Source: Flavobacterium sp.
Lineage (GTDB): Bacteria > Bacteroidota > Bacteroidia > Flavobacteriales > Flavobacteriaceae
DNA: 64,000 nucleotides
NCBI RefSeq assembly: GCF_027484205.1
Contig: NZ_JAIXUB010000025.1
Coordinates: forward strand, 186,001 to 250,000
Reading direction: 5' to 3'
The notes beneath the pieces were generated by a model. That model was not told where the DNA came from. It ran no database searches and worked only from the letters and a program-made list of their open reading frames with translations. Within the stretch, counting starts at the first letter, position 1. Each line of letters opens with the position of its first letter. Below, piece after piece: positions 16,454-25,720 of this stretch. The translations under genes and the position numbers were made by a program.

Positions 16454-17095
16454 ATGCATTTCCTATCTGAAGAATTAGAAAACTATGTTGAGCAACATTC
16501 GCAAAACGAACCTTTATTATTAGCTCAATTAAATAAAGAAACGTATCAAAAAGTATTACTTCCTAGAATGTTGAGCGGACATTTTCAAGGTAGAGTTTTA
16601 AGTATGCTTTCTAAATTGATTCGTCCAACAAACATTTTAGAAATTGGCACTTACACTGGTTATTCTGCTTTGTGTTTGTGCGAAGGCATTCAAGAAAACG
16701 GAATTTTACATACTATTGATATTAAGGAAGAATTAGTAGATTTTCAAAGAAAATATTTTGATAAATCACCATGGGGAAACCAAATTTTTCAACATTTGGG
16801 TGAAGCTTTGGAAATCATTCCTACTATTGATTTAAAATTTGATTTGGTTTTTATTGATGCTGACAAAGAAAACTATATCAATTATTTCAACATGATTGTT
16901 CCTAAAATGAATAGAGGTGGAATAATTTTATCTGATAATGTACTTTGGAGCGGAAAAGTTTTAGAAGAGGTTCATCCAAACGATGTTTCAACAAAAGTCC
17001 TTTTAGAATTCAATAAATTGGTAAACGAAGATGAACGTGTTGAAACGGTTTTGTTACCTATTCGTGATGGTTTGACGGTTTCAAGAGTTTTGTAG
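16454..17095 (+). CDS. Class I SAM-dependent O-methyltransferase (family 3)
   Basis: 213 residues with the complete Rossmann SAM-binding fold: motif I ILEIGTYTGYSALCLCEG (about 61-78), DIKEELV with the acidic SAM-ribose contact, LVFIDADKENYINYF (metal-binding Asp) and GGIILSDNVLWSGKV. This is the caffeoyl-CoA/catechol O-methyltransferase-like family (COG4122), metal dependent; the natural acceptor in flavobacteria is not known. Its 3' end overlaps the convergent PAP2 gene by 15 bp. Confidence 0.92.
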   Translation: MHFLSEELENYVEQHSQNEPLLLAQLNKETYQKVLLPRMLSGHFQGRVLSMLSKLIRPTNILEIGTYTGYSALCLCEGIQENGILHTIDIKEELVDFQRKYFDKSPWGNQIFQHLGEALEIIPTIDLKFDLVFIDADKENYINYFNMIVPKMNRGGIILSDNVLWSGKVLEEVHPNDVSTKVLLEFNKLVNEDERVETVLLPIRDGLTVSRVL

Positions 17096-17656
17096 ATTTG
17101 TATTATTCAAAACATATTTTTGATACAATTTAAAAGCAAAAACACCGCAAATTCCACCAAAGATATATCCCGAAAGCACATCTAAAGGAAAATGCAACCC
17201 AAGATAAATTCGGCTATAAGCAAAGATTAATGGAAATAAAAAGAGGAGAAAAGCATACTTGTAATGTCTCCTTAGAATTAAAAATCCAAAAACGGTTGAA
17301 GCCATGGAGTTTGCAGCATGTCCTGAAAAATAACTAAATGATTTACTTTTTTTCCAATAAATTCTGAGCAAATCTTGAACATCAGGATCGTTACATGGTC
17401 GCAAACGTTCAAAAGTATATTTAAAAAGATTTGTGGTTTGGTCGCAAATTAGAATAAGAATTGCTGTAAATAGCACATAATATCCAAAGTTTTTCCAGCC
17501 TATTTTTTTTTGCAAAAGATAAAATACAAAGAGAAATAAAGGAATCCAATTGTATTGTTTCGTGATAATTAACCACAAGCCATCAAAAGTAGGCGCACCT
17601 AAATTATTCAGAAAAACAAGTAACTCCTTGTCAAAATCTATCAGTTTTTCGAGCAT
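17081..17656 (-). CDS. PAP2-family membrane phosphatase
   Basis: Integral membrane phosphatase of 191 residues with about five helices. The three PAP2 signature parts are present: KYTFERLRP, SYFSGHAANS (PSGH with F in place of P) and SRIYLGLHFPLDVLSG. Likely hydrolyses lipid pyrophosphates such as undecaprenyl diphosphate or phosphatidic acid on the outer face of the inner membrane; the exact substrate is undetermined. Its start codon shares one base with the stop of the TatA gene (TAATG), so the two are translated from one message. Confidence 0.88.
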   Translation of the reverse strand: MLEKLIDFDKELLVFLNNLGAPTFDGLWLIITKQYNWIPLFLFVFYLLQKKIGWKNFGYYVLFTAILILICDQTTNLFKYTFERLRPCNDPDVQDLLRIYWKKSKSFSYFSGHAANSMASTVFGFLILRRHYKYAFLLFLFPLIFAYSRIYLGLHFPLDVLSGYIFGGICGVFAFKLYQKYVLNNTNLQNS

Positions 17657-17991
17657 TACATTTGACGTTTTATTGGACCAGTTAAATCGTCAATACTTGT
17701 TGTAACCTCTTCTTTAATTTTATCCAAAGGGTTTGATAAATTAGTATCTAAACTTCCTTTAACGCTTTCAACTTCTGAATTGAAAACATTAGTCAAATCT
17801 TTAAATGAAGAATCAATTCCGTTAGCTTCGGCACTTTTATTTATTTCAGATTTAATTTCGTTTGTAGCGTTTTTTAATTGCGCCATCCCTTTTCCAAGAC
17901 TACGAGCAATCACTGGAATTTTATCTGAACCAAAAAGCATTAAGGCAATGAATATTATAAAAATTAATTCGCCTCCACCAATTCCAAACAT
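17656..17991 (-). CDS. tatA: Twin-arginine translocase subunit TatA/TatE family
   Basis: 111 residues: short periplasmic N-terminus, one hydrophobic helix (GELIFIIFIALMLFGSDKIP), the conserved hinge FG, an amphipathic helix (IPVIARSLGKGMAQLKNATNEIKSEI) and a polar tail. This is the pore-forming component of the Tat pathway for folded proteins; TatC is not in the window. The tail is longer than minimal TatA, so a TatB-like role cannot be excluded. First gene of a two-gene unit with the PAP2 phosphatase. Confidence 0.9.
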   Translation of the reverse strand: MFGIGGGELIFIIFIALMLFGSDKIPVIARSLGKGMAQLKNATNEIKSEINKSAEANGIDSSFKDLTNVFNSEVESVKGSLDTNLSNPLDKIKEEVTTSIDDLTGPIKRQM

Positions 17992-18010
17992 AATTTTAAA
18001 TTTTATTGTG

Positions 18011-18018
18011 CAAAGTTA
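18011..18018 (-). promoter_or_regulatory. Probable -7 element of the tatA promoter
   Basis: TAACTTTG on the minus strand in the 36-bp gap between the M1 peptidase stop and the tatA start, 20 bp before the ATG at 17991. Confidence 0.4.
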
Positions 18019-18027
18019 CGAAGTTAA

Positions 18028-20262
18028 TTAATCAAATTTAGATTTTACTTCTTGTTTTGGCCAAGTATTATTTGTTGTATCAACATCGGCAGTTTCCTCT
18101 CTTGGATCAACGACAATTTTTGTAACTGCTTTGTCTGTTGCAAAAGTTCTGTTGGCTTCCTTATCATTCATTTTCCAGATTTGTGCAGGAAAATGATGTT
18201 CTTCTGTCGTTCCATCTTCAAATGTTAATTGAACTAAAATTGGCATCACTAATTCACCCGGTTTATCAAAAGTAACTTGATAAAAATATTTAGGCGATTT
18301 CAATTTTGCTTGCTCTTCTTTAGAAAACGTAGCTTGAATATACTCGTCAAGAGCTTTGCAATCTTTAATTTCAAAAGGCTTGTTCATTGCCGGTTTGTAA
18401 CTTTCGCTTCCATCAGCAATCATATAAACCATTGGACCTTCAATTCTATTTCTTCTTCTACGTGTTTTCAAGAAATCTTTTACTTCTTTTGAAGGTTCAT
18501 TGCTTACAAAATATTTTTTAACTTCTTTTATACCAATATCATTATAATCTGTTGTGTAAAACCAACCTCTCCAATACCAATCTAAATCGAATGCTGATGC
18601 ATCTTCCATAGTTCTGAAGAAATCTTCTGGCGTTGGATGTTTAAATTTCCATCTATTTGCATACACTTTAAATGCATAATCAAACAGTTCTCTACCCATA
18701 ACAGTTTCACGAAGAATGTTTAAGGCAGCAGCAGGTTTTCCGTAAGCATTATTTCCAAATTGACGAATGCTTTCTGAATTTGACATTATTGGTTCTAAAC
18801 CTCTTTGATCTCCACTCATATATGGAACAATATTTTTTGCTGGACCACGATCTGCGGGAAAATTTTTATCCCATTCAATCAATGCCATATATTCCATAAA
18901 AGAGTTCAATCCTTCATCCATCCAAGTCCATTGACGCTCATCTGAATTAACTATCATTGGAAAATAATTATGCCCAACTTCATGAACAATAACGCTCATC
19001 ATTCCGTGTTTTACTCTGTCAGAATATTTTCCGTCAGCATCAGGTCTTCCCCAATTCCAGCAAATCATTGGGTATTCCATTCCTTGATCTTCGGCATTTA
19101 TAGAAATTGCTTTTGGATAAGGATAATCAAAAGTGTGACTTGAATAGCTTTTTAAAGTATGTGCAACAATTCGGGTAGAATATTCTTCCCATAATGGATT
19201 TCCTTCTTTTGGATAGAGTGAAATTGCCATGGTATTTCTAGACTCCAATTTAACAGCCATAGCGTCATAAATAAATTTTCTAGAAGTTGAAATTCCAAAA
19301 TCACGAACATTTATTGCTTTAAATTTCCAAGTTTTTTTCTTGTCAGAAAATCCTTTTTCAGCAGCTTCCGCTTCGGCTTGAGTTACAACTACAACTGGTT
19401 TATCAAATGTTTTTTCAGCTAATTGATAACGAGCTAATTGCGCCGCAGTAAAAACCTCACTTCTATTCAACAAATCTCCTGTTGCTTCTAGAACGTGATC
19501 CGCTGGAACTGTAATATTTACTTCAAAATCTCCAAAAGGGAGAGCAAATTCGCCTGAACCCCAAAATTGTTGATTTTGCCAACCTTCAACATCGTTGTAA
19601 ACTGCCATTCTTGGATAAAATTGTGCAATTACATATAATCTATTCCCATCAGGAAATTGTTCATAACCAGAACGTCCACCATCTAAACGATAGTTATTAA
19701 TATTGTACCACCATTTTATAGAGAACGTAATTTTTTCGTTGTGTTTTAAATTAGCAGGCAACTCAATACGCATCATTGTTTGATTAATGGTATATTTCAT
19801 TGGATTACCTGAAGCATCTTTTACATATTCAATGTTAAATCCGCCATCAAAATCTTCTTCTAAATATTTTCTTGAAAAACCTTTTGGAGATGAAGCTGGA
19901 TCAGTAACATTGCTCTCCACCAAAGGCGAAAGTGATTTTCTTGACTGCTGATTTTGATCCAATTGCATCCAAAGATAATCAAGAGATTCTTTAGCGTTGT
20001 TAGTATAAGTTACTGTTTCTTGTCCGTATAATTTTGCGTTTTTGTCGTCAAGTTCAATATCAATTTTATAATCTGCTTTTTGCTGATAATATTCTGGACC
20101 TGGTGCACCCGAAGCTGTTCGATACATGTTAGGAGTTGCTAACAAATCGTACATTTGTTTGAACTTATCAGGATTTTTTTCTTGTTTTGGATTTGGTTTT
20201 TCTGCTTCTTGAGCGAAAAGAATACAAGGAAAAATCAATAAAAAACTTACTAATTGCTTCAT
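18028..20262 (-). CDS. M1-family zinc metallopeptidase (secreted)
   Basis: 744 residues with an N-terminal signal peptide (MKQLVSFLLIFPCILFAQ). The gluzincin motif HEVGH (His427, Glu428, His431) is followed 19 residues later by Glu450 in WMDEGLN, giving the complete HExxHx18E zinc site. The substrate-binding GxMEN loop appears in altered form as QGMEYP. Residues 50-300 form the beta-rich N-domain. Aminopeptidases of this type are common in the flavobacterial envelope and probably trim peptides. The neighbouring small gene downstream of its promoter (20323-20823) is on the same strand and upstream of it. Confidence 0.93.
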   Translation of the reverse strand: MKQLVSFLLIFPCILFAQEAEKPNPKQEKNPDKFKQMYDLLATPNMYRTASGAPGPEYYQQKADYKIDIELDDKNAKLYGQETVTYTNNAKESLDYLWMQLDQNQQSRKSLSPLVESNVTDPASSPKGFSRKYLEEDFDGGFNIEYVKDASGNPMKYTINQTMMRIELPANLKHNEKITFSIKWWYNINNYRLDGGRSGYEQFPDGNRLYVIAQFYPRMAVYNDVEGWQNQQFWGSGEFALPFGDFEVNITVPADHVLEATGDLLNRSEVFTAAQLARYQLAEKTFDKPVVVVTQAEAEAAEKGFSDKKKTWKFKAINVRDFGISTSRKFIYDAMAVKLESRNTMAISLYPKEGNPLWEEYSTRIVAHTLKSYSSHTFDYPYPKAISINAEDQGMEYPMICWNWGRPDADGKYSDRVKHGMMSVIVHEVGHNYFPMIVNSDERQWTWMDEGLNSFMEYMALIEWDKNFPADRGPAKNIVPYMSGDQRGLEPIMSNSESIRQFGNNAYGKPAAALNILRETVMGRELFDYAFKVYANRWKFKHPTPEDFFRTMEDASAFDLDWYWRGWFYTTDYNDIGIKEVKKYFVSNEPSKEVKDFLKTRRRRNRIEGPMVYMIADGSESYKPAMNKPFEIKDCKALDEYIQATFSKEEQAKLKSPKYFYQVTFDKPGELVMPILVQLTFEDGTTEEHHFPAQIWKMNDKEANRTFATDKAVTKIVVDPREETADVDTTNNTWPKQEVKSKFD

Positions 20263-20322
20263 AACATAAAAATTATTAGACGCTAAAAGTACTTATTTTT
20301 ATTGAAAATTAATAACTTGAAA

Positions 20323-20823
20323 TTATTTTAACATTCCTTTAATGGTTTCGGAAGTGAGTAATAAATTCTTTTTCTCACCGTTAAAATTAGCTTGAATTAT
20401 ATTTTGTTGCTCATCATAAATTTCAGTTATGATAGAGTTTTCAACTTCCAATGTTTTAATTTTAGAGATTTCCCTGATGTTCAAATAACATATTAAAACA
20501 TTGTTTTCCATTTCTTTACTTAAAAAAGTCAATGGTTTTTTTTCACCATTTACTTTTAATTGAAATTTTTCGGAAAGGTATTTCTTTAATAAATTTTCGT
20601 CTTCTGTAGATTCATTTTTCTCACCAAGAAATGTTTTTTTATGGAATTTCTTTTCTAATGCATCATTGATGTCGTCAACAAAAATTCGAGCAGTTACTTG
20701 AATCATTTTCTTTTTTGCATCATGATTTATTTGATAAATACCAACATAAAATTTATGTGCGGTCATTGCTGTTAATGACACAAAAAGTGAAATAAAAAAA
20801 ATATTTTTAAAAATTTTATTCAT
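20323..20823 (-). CDS. DUF6702-type exported protein
   Basis: 166 residues beginning with a hydrophobic signal segment (IFFISLFVSLTAMTAHKFYVGIY cut after TAMTA). The sequence AHKFYVGIYQINHDAKKKMIQVTARIF followed by DDINDALEK matches my memory of the DUF6702 family, small periplasmic proteins that sit beside M1 peptidase genes in Flavobacteriaceae. The gene is 60 bp upstream of the M1 peptidase on the same strand, and the two are probably co-expressed; no biochemical function is known. Confidence 0.75.
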   Translation of the reverse strand: MNKIFKNIFFISLFVSLTAMTAHKFYVGIYQINHDAKKKMIQVTARIFVDDINDALEKKFHKKTFLGEKNESTEDENLLKKYLSEKFQLKVNGEKKPLTFLSKEMENNVLICYLNIREISKIKTLEVENSIITEIYDEQQNIIQANFNGEKKNLLLTSETIKGMLK

Positions 20824-20846
20824 TTTCCAAAAGTAGTACTAATCTT

Positions 20847-21614
20847 TTATTTCTGATTGATTATTTTTAAATATTCAACAGCAATTTCACCCATCAAAAA
20901 AGTAGCCAAATTTTTGTTTTCATTCATTATGGCATCAGAAAACTTTTCATTTTCAACTAAATAATATTTAAAACCATTCACATATTCAGTTGGAATTTTT
21001 AAAGTTTCTGTAAAATATTTATCATCAAAATCGTAAGCTATTTTCTTAAAAAGTAACTCTTTCTTTTCAATGCTAATTTCTTTTTTAAGCATTTTTGTTC
21101 TTCCATTGATAGCATTCAAAATTGGATCAAAGGGTAATGTCCCACCAAGAATTGCAAGTAAATGAATAGGTTTAAAATCGCCCGCTGTTCTTAATCTTCT
21201 TTCGGCAACTGTATATTTTTTTTGGTCTTTAGAAACAATCCCAAGTGAAACCGAATTAATTTTATTGTATTGATTTACAACAACTTCATCAATATTTCTT
21301 ACAAGCAATTCAAGTTTTATCTGAAAATTTTCATTTTGAAAATCCTCTTTCTTTAAAACAATAGTTTTCCCAATGAATTGAATTCCTGAAAAAATTAAAG
21401 TATCACCTTTAGAAGCATTAATTTCAAAAAATCCTCGCTCTTTTGATATTGTGGAGTTTTTATTGCTTTCGTTATAAATATTAATTCCAACTAAATCTTT
21501 AGTTTCTGCAATTATTTTACCTCTCAATTTCAAGGTATCTTGACCATTACAATCTTGAACTTGAAACATCAAATTGAATACTATTAAAAGTAAAAAAGTA
21601 ATTTTATTTTTCAT
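20847..21614 (-). CDS. Carboxypeptidase-regulatory-like domain protein, paralogue 1
   Basis: 255-residue exported protein: signal peptide to about residue 24 (NGQ), then a CarboxypepD-reg-like beta-sandwich (LRGKIIAETKDLVGINIYNES, GFFEINASKGDTLIFSGIQF) as found at the N-terminus of TonB-dependent receptors, then a helical part with KKYTVAERRLR and a C-terminal domain ending LMGEIAVEYLK. There is no barrel, so the domain is free-standing. It overlaps its neighbour by 11 bp and is clearly its paralogue along the whole length, a tandem duplication. Confidence 0.82.
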   Translation of the reverse strand: MKNKITFLLLIVFNLMFQVQDCNGQDTLKLRGKIIAETKDLVGINIYNESNKNSTISKERGFFEINASKGDTLIFSGIQFIGKTIVLKKEDFQNENFQIKLELLVRNIDEVVVNQYNKINSVSLGIVSKDQKKYTVAERRLRTAGDFKPIHLLAILGGTLPFDPILNAINGRTKMLKKEISIEKKELLFKKIAYDFDDKYFTETLKIPTEYVNGFKYYLVENEKFSDAIMNENKNLATFLMGEIAVEYLKIINQK

Positions 21615-22347
21615 TCAATAATTTTAAATAATCTGTTGCAATTTCGCCAATTAAAAAAGAAGCAAGTGTTTTGTTTTTATTGTTGACTGATGCAACAAAT
21701 TTATCATTCTCAACTAAATAATATTTGAAACCATTAATATAATCTGATGGAATTTTTAAAGTATCTGTAAAATAAATGTCCTCAAACCACTCTGTAACTT
21801 TTTTGATTACTATTTCTTTTTTCTCAATAATCAATTCTTTTTTTAGCATGGTTGTTCTTCCTGAAATTGCATTTAAAATTGCATCTAAAGAAATTTTTGT
21901 ACTTGTTCCATAAGTATTTGAACTGCCAGTTGCTGCATATAATCGTCTTTCGGCAACGGTATATTTCTTTTGATTTTTAGAGACAATTCCAAGTGTAACT
22001 GCATTGATTTTATTTCCAACAGAAACTTCTTCAATCTGTCTAATCGCAATCTTTAAAGTAACAAAAAACCACTCAGCGTCATAATTATCTTTATCAACAA
22101 CAATTGCTTTTCTTTCAAATTGAACTCCCGAAAAAACTAATGTATCACCAACAGACGCATTGATTTCAAAATAACCATCTTCACTTGATTCTGTTGCATA
22201 ATCAGTATTAATGTTAATGATGTTAATTCGTTCTAAATCTTCAGTTTTTGCATTTATTTTTCCTTTCAATAATTTAGATTCTGATTGAGCATTAATCCAA
22301 TTTACCGATAATAGTAAGAAAAAAATAATTTTGTAATACTTTGTCAT
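21604..22347 (-). CDS. Carboxypeptidase-regulatory-like domain protein, paralogue 2
   Basis: 247 residues, signal peptide ending around NAQ (residue 21), the same beta-sandwich (LKGKINAKTEDLERINI, GYFEINASVGDTLVFSGVQF), the same VSKNQKKYTVAERRL segment and the same tail (FLIGEIATDYLKLL) as the downstream gene. It comes first in the two-gene unit. The most divergent stretch is between the VAERRL segment and the LDAILNAI segment, where this copy carries a Gly/Ser/Thr insert. Molecular role unknown. Confidence 0.82.
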   Translation of the reverse strand: MTKYYKIIFFLLLSVNWINAQSESKLLKGKINAKTEDLERINIININTDYATESSEDGYFEINASVGDTLVFSGVQFERKAIVVDKDNYDAEWFFVTLKIAIRQIEEVSVGNKINAVTLGIVSKNQKKYTVAERRLYAATGSSNTYGTSTKISLDAILNAISGRTTMLKKELIIEKKEIVIKKVTEWFEDIYFTDTLKIPSDYINGFKYYLVENDKFVASVNNKNKTLASFLIGEIATDYLKLLNEK

Positions 22348-22482
22348 TGAAATGATTTAGATGGTAAAAGTATTTTGATTTCTTCCAAAAAATTAGCCAA
22401 TGTAATTGTAAAATTATGTTAATTATTAATGAAGTCATTTAAATTTTTCGCTTCAATCAAAAATTTTAAACGACTTCATTTG

Positions 22483-22490
22483 TAAATTTG
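22483..22490 (+). promoter_or_regulatory. Probable -7 element of the pepE promoter
   Basis: TAAATTTG matches TAnnTTTG, 20 bp before the ATG at 22511; an in-frame GTG at 22490 overlaps it and is therefore unlikely to be the start. Confidence 0.4.
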
Positions 22491-22510
22491 TGGAAAATCA
22501 AAAACTATCA

Positions 22511-23221
22511 ATGAAAAACCTAATTATCGCAAGCACATCAACTTTACATGGCGGAGAATATTTAGAATATTTACTTCCTGAAATTGAAAACCATTTTGCT
22601 AATTGTAGTTCAATAATTTTTATTCCTTATGCACGTCCCGGAGGAATGAGTCATGATGATTATACATCAAGAGTAAAAACTGCTTTTGCAAAAATCAATA
22701 AAACGGTAAAAGGATTACATGAATTTGAGAATCCAATTGAGGGAATTGAAAATGCTGAAGGGATTTTTACCGGTGGCGGAAATACTTTTTTGTTGGTTAA
22801 TCAATTATATAAAAACAATGTAATGGAAACCTTAAAAAAAGTAATTGAAAATGGTGTTCCTTATCTTGGTTCGAGCGCTGGAAGTAATATTACAGGTATT
22901 TCTATGCAAACCACAAATGACATGCCTATAATTTATCCACCAAAATTTGAAACGCTTGGAGCAATTCCATTTAACTTAAATCCACATTATTTAGATGCCG
23001 ATTTACAGAGCAAACATATGGGAGAAACTCGTGAAACAAGAATTAAAGAGTTTCATGCTTTCAATTCAACTCCTGTTTTAGGTTTGCGAGAAGGAAGTTG
23101 GCTTGATGTAAAAGGCAAAAAAATAATTTTAAAAGGAACTTTAACAGCAAGATTATTTTTGCAATATCAAACTCCTGAAGAAATCAATCCCGAAACTGAT
23201 TTAAGTTTTTTAGGAAATTAA
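22511..23221 (+). CDS. pepE: Dipeptidase E (peptidase family S51)
   Basis: Cytoplasmic serine peptidase that cleaves dipeptides beginning with aspartate. 236 residues from the ATG at 22511. The nucleophile lies in LGSSAGSNI, the glycine-rich IFTGGGNTF loop and NPHYLDAD with the putative catalytic His are visible, as is IIFIPYARPGG near the N-terminus. Length and motif order agree with the E. coli enzyme. A GTG 21 bp upstream is in frame but falls on the -7 element. It stands alone between divergent and tRNA transcription units. Confidence 0.92.
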   Translation: MKNLIIASTSTLHGGEYLEYLLPEIENHFANCSSIIFIPYARPGGMSHDDYTSRVKTAFAKINKTVKGLHEFENPIEGIENAEGIFTGGGNTFLLVNQLYKNNVMETLKKVIENGVPYLGSSAGSNITGISMQTTNDMPIIYPPKFETLGAIPFNLNPHYLDADLQSKHMGETRETRIKEFHAFNSTPVLGLREGSWLDVKGKKIILKGTLTARLFLQYQTPEEINPETDLSFLGN

Positions 23222-23239
23222 AAAAACTTATCTGTTTAA

Positions 23240-23286
23240 AGAGCGGAAGACGAGGCTTCTCGTCAATTATGACGAGACGACAACCA
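23240..23286 (-). pseudogene. Partial degenerate copy of the tRNA-Gly 3' end
   Basis: Eighteen bases (23240-23257) are identical to the acceptor/T-arm end of the tRNA-Gly gene (23324-23341), and a second 9-bp block (CGACAACCA, 23278-23286) matches 23350-23358. Between the blocks the tRNA sequence is replaced by a perfect hairpin with TCTCGTCA arms (23258-23265 and 23270-23277). The remainder of a tRNA is absent. Confidence 0.7.
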
Positions 23287-23290
23287 ATAA

Positions 23291-23319
23291 AAAAACCTCT
23301 AACGTTAATTAGAGGTTTC
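23291..23319 (-). terminator. Rho-independent terminator of tRNA-Gly
   Basis: Ten-bp stem AAACCTCTAA/TTAGAGGTTT (23293-23302 with 23309-23318), followed on the minus strand by seven T. It lies a few bases after the 3' end of the tRNA. Confidence 0.85.
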
Positions 23320-23325
23320 ATTTAG

Positions 23326-23398
<73 letters not shown>

Positions 23399-23571
23399 AT
23401 ACATTACTTGAACAAACGTCCTTGTTTTGTGAGTGCAAATATATAGTATTTGTTTTATTCAATGCAAATTTTTTTTCAAAAAAATTATGGTAGAAATAAT
23501 TTTACAAAATCCTTTTGCCATAATGCTTTTATTATTAAATTGTTATCGTTTCTTTGTGCCAATATTTTTTT

Positions 23572-24012
23572 ATGACAATCTTATCAGAAATAACATTTAA
23601 AGACACTTTCCCTGTTCGACATGCGATATTGAGAGCAGGAAAACCTATTGAAACTTGTTTTTTTGGTGGAGATGATTTGCCTACAACAAAACATTTTGGG
23701 ATTTTTGTTAATAAAAAAATAATGGGAGTTGTATCTGTTTTTCAAAATAAAAACAATACTTTTAACACTGATAATCAGTATCAAATTAGAGGTATGGCAG
23801 TTTTAAATGAAGCTCAAAAATTGGGTTTTGGAAAACAACTAGTTATGCATTGTGAAACTTATGTTAGTGAACAAAAAGGTTCTTTAATTTGGTTTAACGC
23901 AAGAGAAAAGGCAACCCTATTTTACGAGAAACAAGGTTATGAAAAAGTTGGAAATCCATTTTTAATAGCGGATATTGGTTTGCACTATTTAATGTTTAAA
24001 AAAGTTGGCTAA
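23572..24012 (+). CDS. GNAT-family N-acetyltransferase
   Basis: 146 residues from the ATG at 23572. The acetyl-CoA binding region reads QIRGMAVLNEAQKLGFGKQL (motif A, with Gly-x-Gly-Lys in place of the usual R/Q-x-x-G-x-G/A), followed by WFNAREKATLFYEKQGYEKVG (motif B), which is the typical GNAT tail. The acceptor is unknown. An in-frame TTG at 23554 is rejected as start. The stop overlaps an upstream in-frame codon of the next gene, and the pair may be co-transcribed. Confidence 0.85.
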   Translation: MTILSEITFKDTFPVRHAILRAGKPIETCFFGGDDLPTTKHFGIFVNKKIMGVVSVFQNKNNTFNTDNQYQIRGMAVLNEAQKLGFGKQLVMHCETYVSEQKGSLIWFNAREKATLFYEKQGYEKVGNPFLIADIGLHYLMFKKVG

Positions 24013-24019
24013 ATTGCCT

Positions 24020-25720
24020 ATGAATAAATTTTACTTAATTTTAATTCTTATCGTTTTTTCAAATTGCAAAGGAAAAAGTTCTGCTGATTCTTCTGCGAAT
24101 GCTTCTTTTATTGACTTTTCTTTTTTTGGAAATGATAAAATTAAAATTGATTCAACCTTAATTAATTCTTCTGTTGATGAAAATTTTAAAGCTTTTTATA
24201 AAAAATATAATTATGAAACAGCTTGGACAACAAAGGAACATCGAGATTTTATAATTAACGAATTCTCAAATGCCGAAAATGAAGGTTTACAACCAAAAGA
24301 TTATGAAATAAATAAATTAAAATCATTTGAAGAAAAATTTGATGATCTACCTGATTCATTAATTGTGAAATATGATTTTCTATTAACAACAACCTCTCAA
24401 TTATACATTAAACACATTACATCAGGAAAATTAAATCCAAATGAATTATACAAAGATTGGGATTTAACAGAAAAAAAAGTTGATGTAAACAAAATCCTTT
24501 TTGATTGTATTGATAACAACGATTTTTCTGATATAATTGAAGAAGCCAAACCACAACATTTAGTTTATAAAAAATTAAAAACATCGCTAAAAATTCTGAA
24601 TCAAATGCCTAATGAATTTGCTGGTTGGATTGATGTTAAAGAAAAAATTCTCCCAAATAAAAAAAACAACTTTGTTCCAATTGTAAAAAAACAATTGATG
24701 TTTTGGGGTGATTTAAAAGAAAAAGACACCATTTTATCAACAATGTATGATAAAAAAACTCAGGAAGCTGTGAAAATTTTTCAAGCAAGACATGGTTTAA
24801 ACCCTGATGGAATTATTGGCAAAAGTACAATCGAAGCTTTAAATTTTTCTAGAAATCAAAGAATTGAGCAAGTAGTGGTAAATATGGAACGCTGGAGATG
24901 GTTTGCTAAAGACTTTGGCAACCACTATTTATTGATAAACATTCCTGATTACACTATTGTAGCAATTAAAGATAACGATACCATGCAATTTCAAAAAGTT
25001 GTTGTTGGAAAAGATACTCGAAAAACTCCTGTATTAGAATCGAAGATTTCTAATATTAATTTAAACCCAAATTGGACTGTACCACCAACCATTTTGAAAG
25101 AGGACATTTTTCCTGAAGCCGAAAAAAACAAAGGCGTTTTCAGAAAAAAAGGCTTGGTCATTATGAACAATAAAAACCAAGAAATCAATCCTTATTCTTG
25201 GAAAAAAGCAGATGCAAATAAATACAAATATGTTCAAAAACCTAGCAGAAATAACTCCTTAGGTTCAATGAAAATAAATTTCCCAAACAATCATTCTGTT
25301 TATCTTCATGACACTAATCATCGTGATTATTTTGCTTTTACTTATCGTTCTTTAAGTTCAGGTTGTGTCCGACTTGAAAAACCACTTGAAATGGCTGCTT
25401 ATATATTGAATGATACTACAAAATGGTCTTTAAAAAGAATTCAAGATACCACTGACATCAAACATTACTTTAAAATTCAGAAGGAAAAACAAATTGCAAT
25501 TGACAAGAAAAACGCCAAACTTTTGGCAAAAAATCCAACACTTGTTATTGAAAAGAAAAAGTTTCCAAAACCTGAATTAAAAACTATCGTCATCAAAGTT
25601 CCCGAAGATATTTACGTACACCAACTCTATTGGACAGCTTGGGAAAACAACGGAATACTCCAATTTAGAGAAGATATTTATTGTTTAGATGCAGATTTAT
25701 ATTCTAAATTACGATATTAA
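24020..25720 (+). CDS. Murein L,D-transpeptidase (YkuD) with peptidoglycan-binding domain, lipoprotein
   Basis: Makes 3-3 cross-links or attaches partners to peptidoglycan in the periplasm. The ATG at 24020 gives a lipoprotein signal with Cys16 (IVFSNC). Domains in order: an N-terminal scaffold similar to YcbB/LdtD (about 40-230), a PG_binding_1 repeat (QEAVKIFQARHGLNPDGIIG, about 250-275), and the YkuD catalytic domain with His in YLHDTNH and the SSGCVRLEKP motif (about 435-460). 566 residues, the usual size for this LdtD-like type. It converges on a second L,D-transpeptidase gene with a 12-bp overlap. Confidence 0.92.
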   Translation: MNKFYLILILIVFSNCKGKSSADSSANASFIDFSFFGNDKIKIDSTLINSSVDENFKAFYKKYNYETAWTTKEHRDFIINEFSNAENEGLQPKDYEINKLKSFEEKFDDLPDSLIVKYDFLLTTTSQLYIKHITSGKLNPNELYKDWDLTEKKVDVNKILFDCIDNNDFSDIIEEAKPQHLVYKKLKTSLKILNQMPNEFAGWIDVKEKILPNKKNNFVPIVKKQLMFWGDLKEKDTILSTMYDKKTQEAVKIFQARHGLNPDGIIGKSTIEALNFSRNQRIEQVVVNMERWRWFAKDFGNHYLLINIPDYTIVAIKDNDTMQFQKVVVGKDTRKTPVLESKISNINLNPNWTVPPTILKEDIFPEAEKNKGVFRKKGLVIMNNKNQEINPYSWKKADANKYKYVQKPSRNNSLGSMKINFPNNHSVYLHDTNHRDYFAFTYRSLSSGCVRLEKPLEMAAYILNDTTKWSLKRIQDTTDIKHYFKIQKEKQIAIDKKNAKLLAKNPTLVIEKKKFPKPELKTIVIKVPEDIYVHQLYWTAWENNGILQFREDIYCLDADLYSKLRY

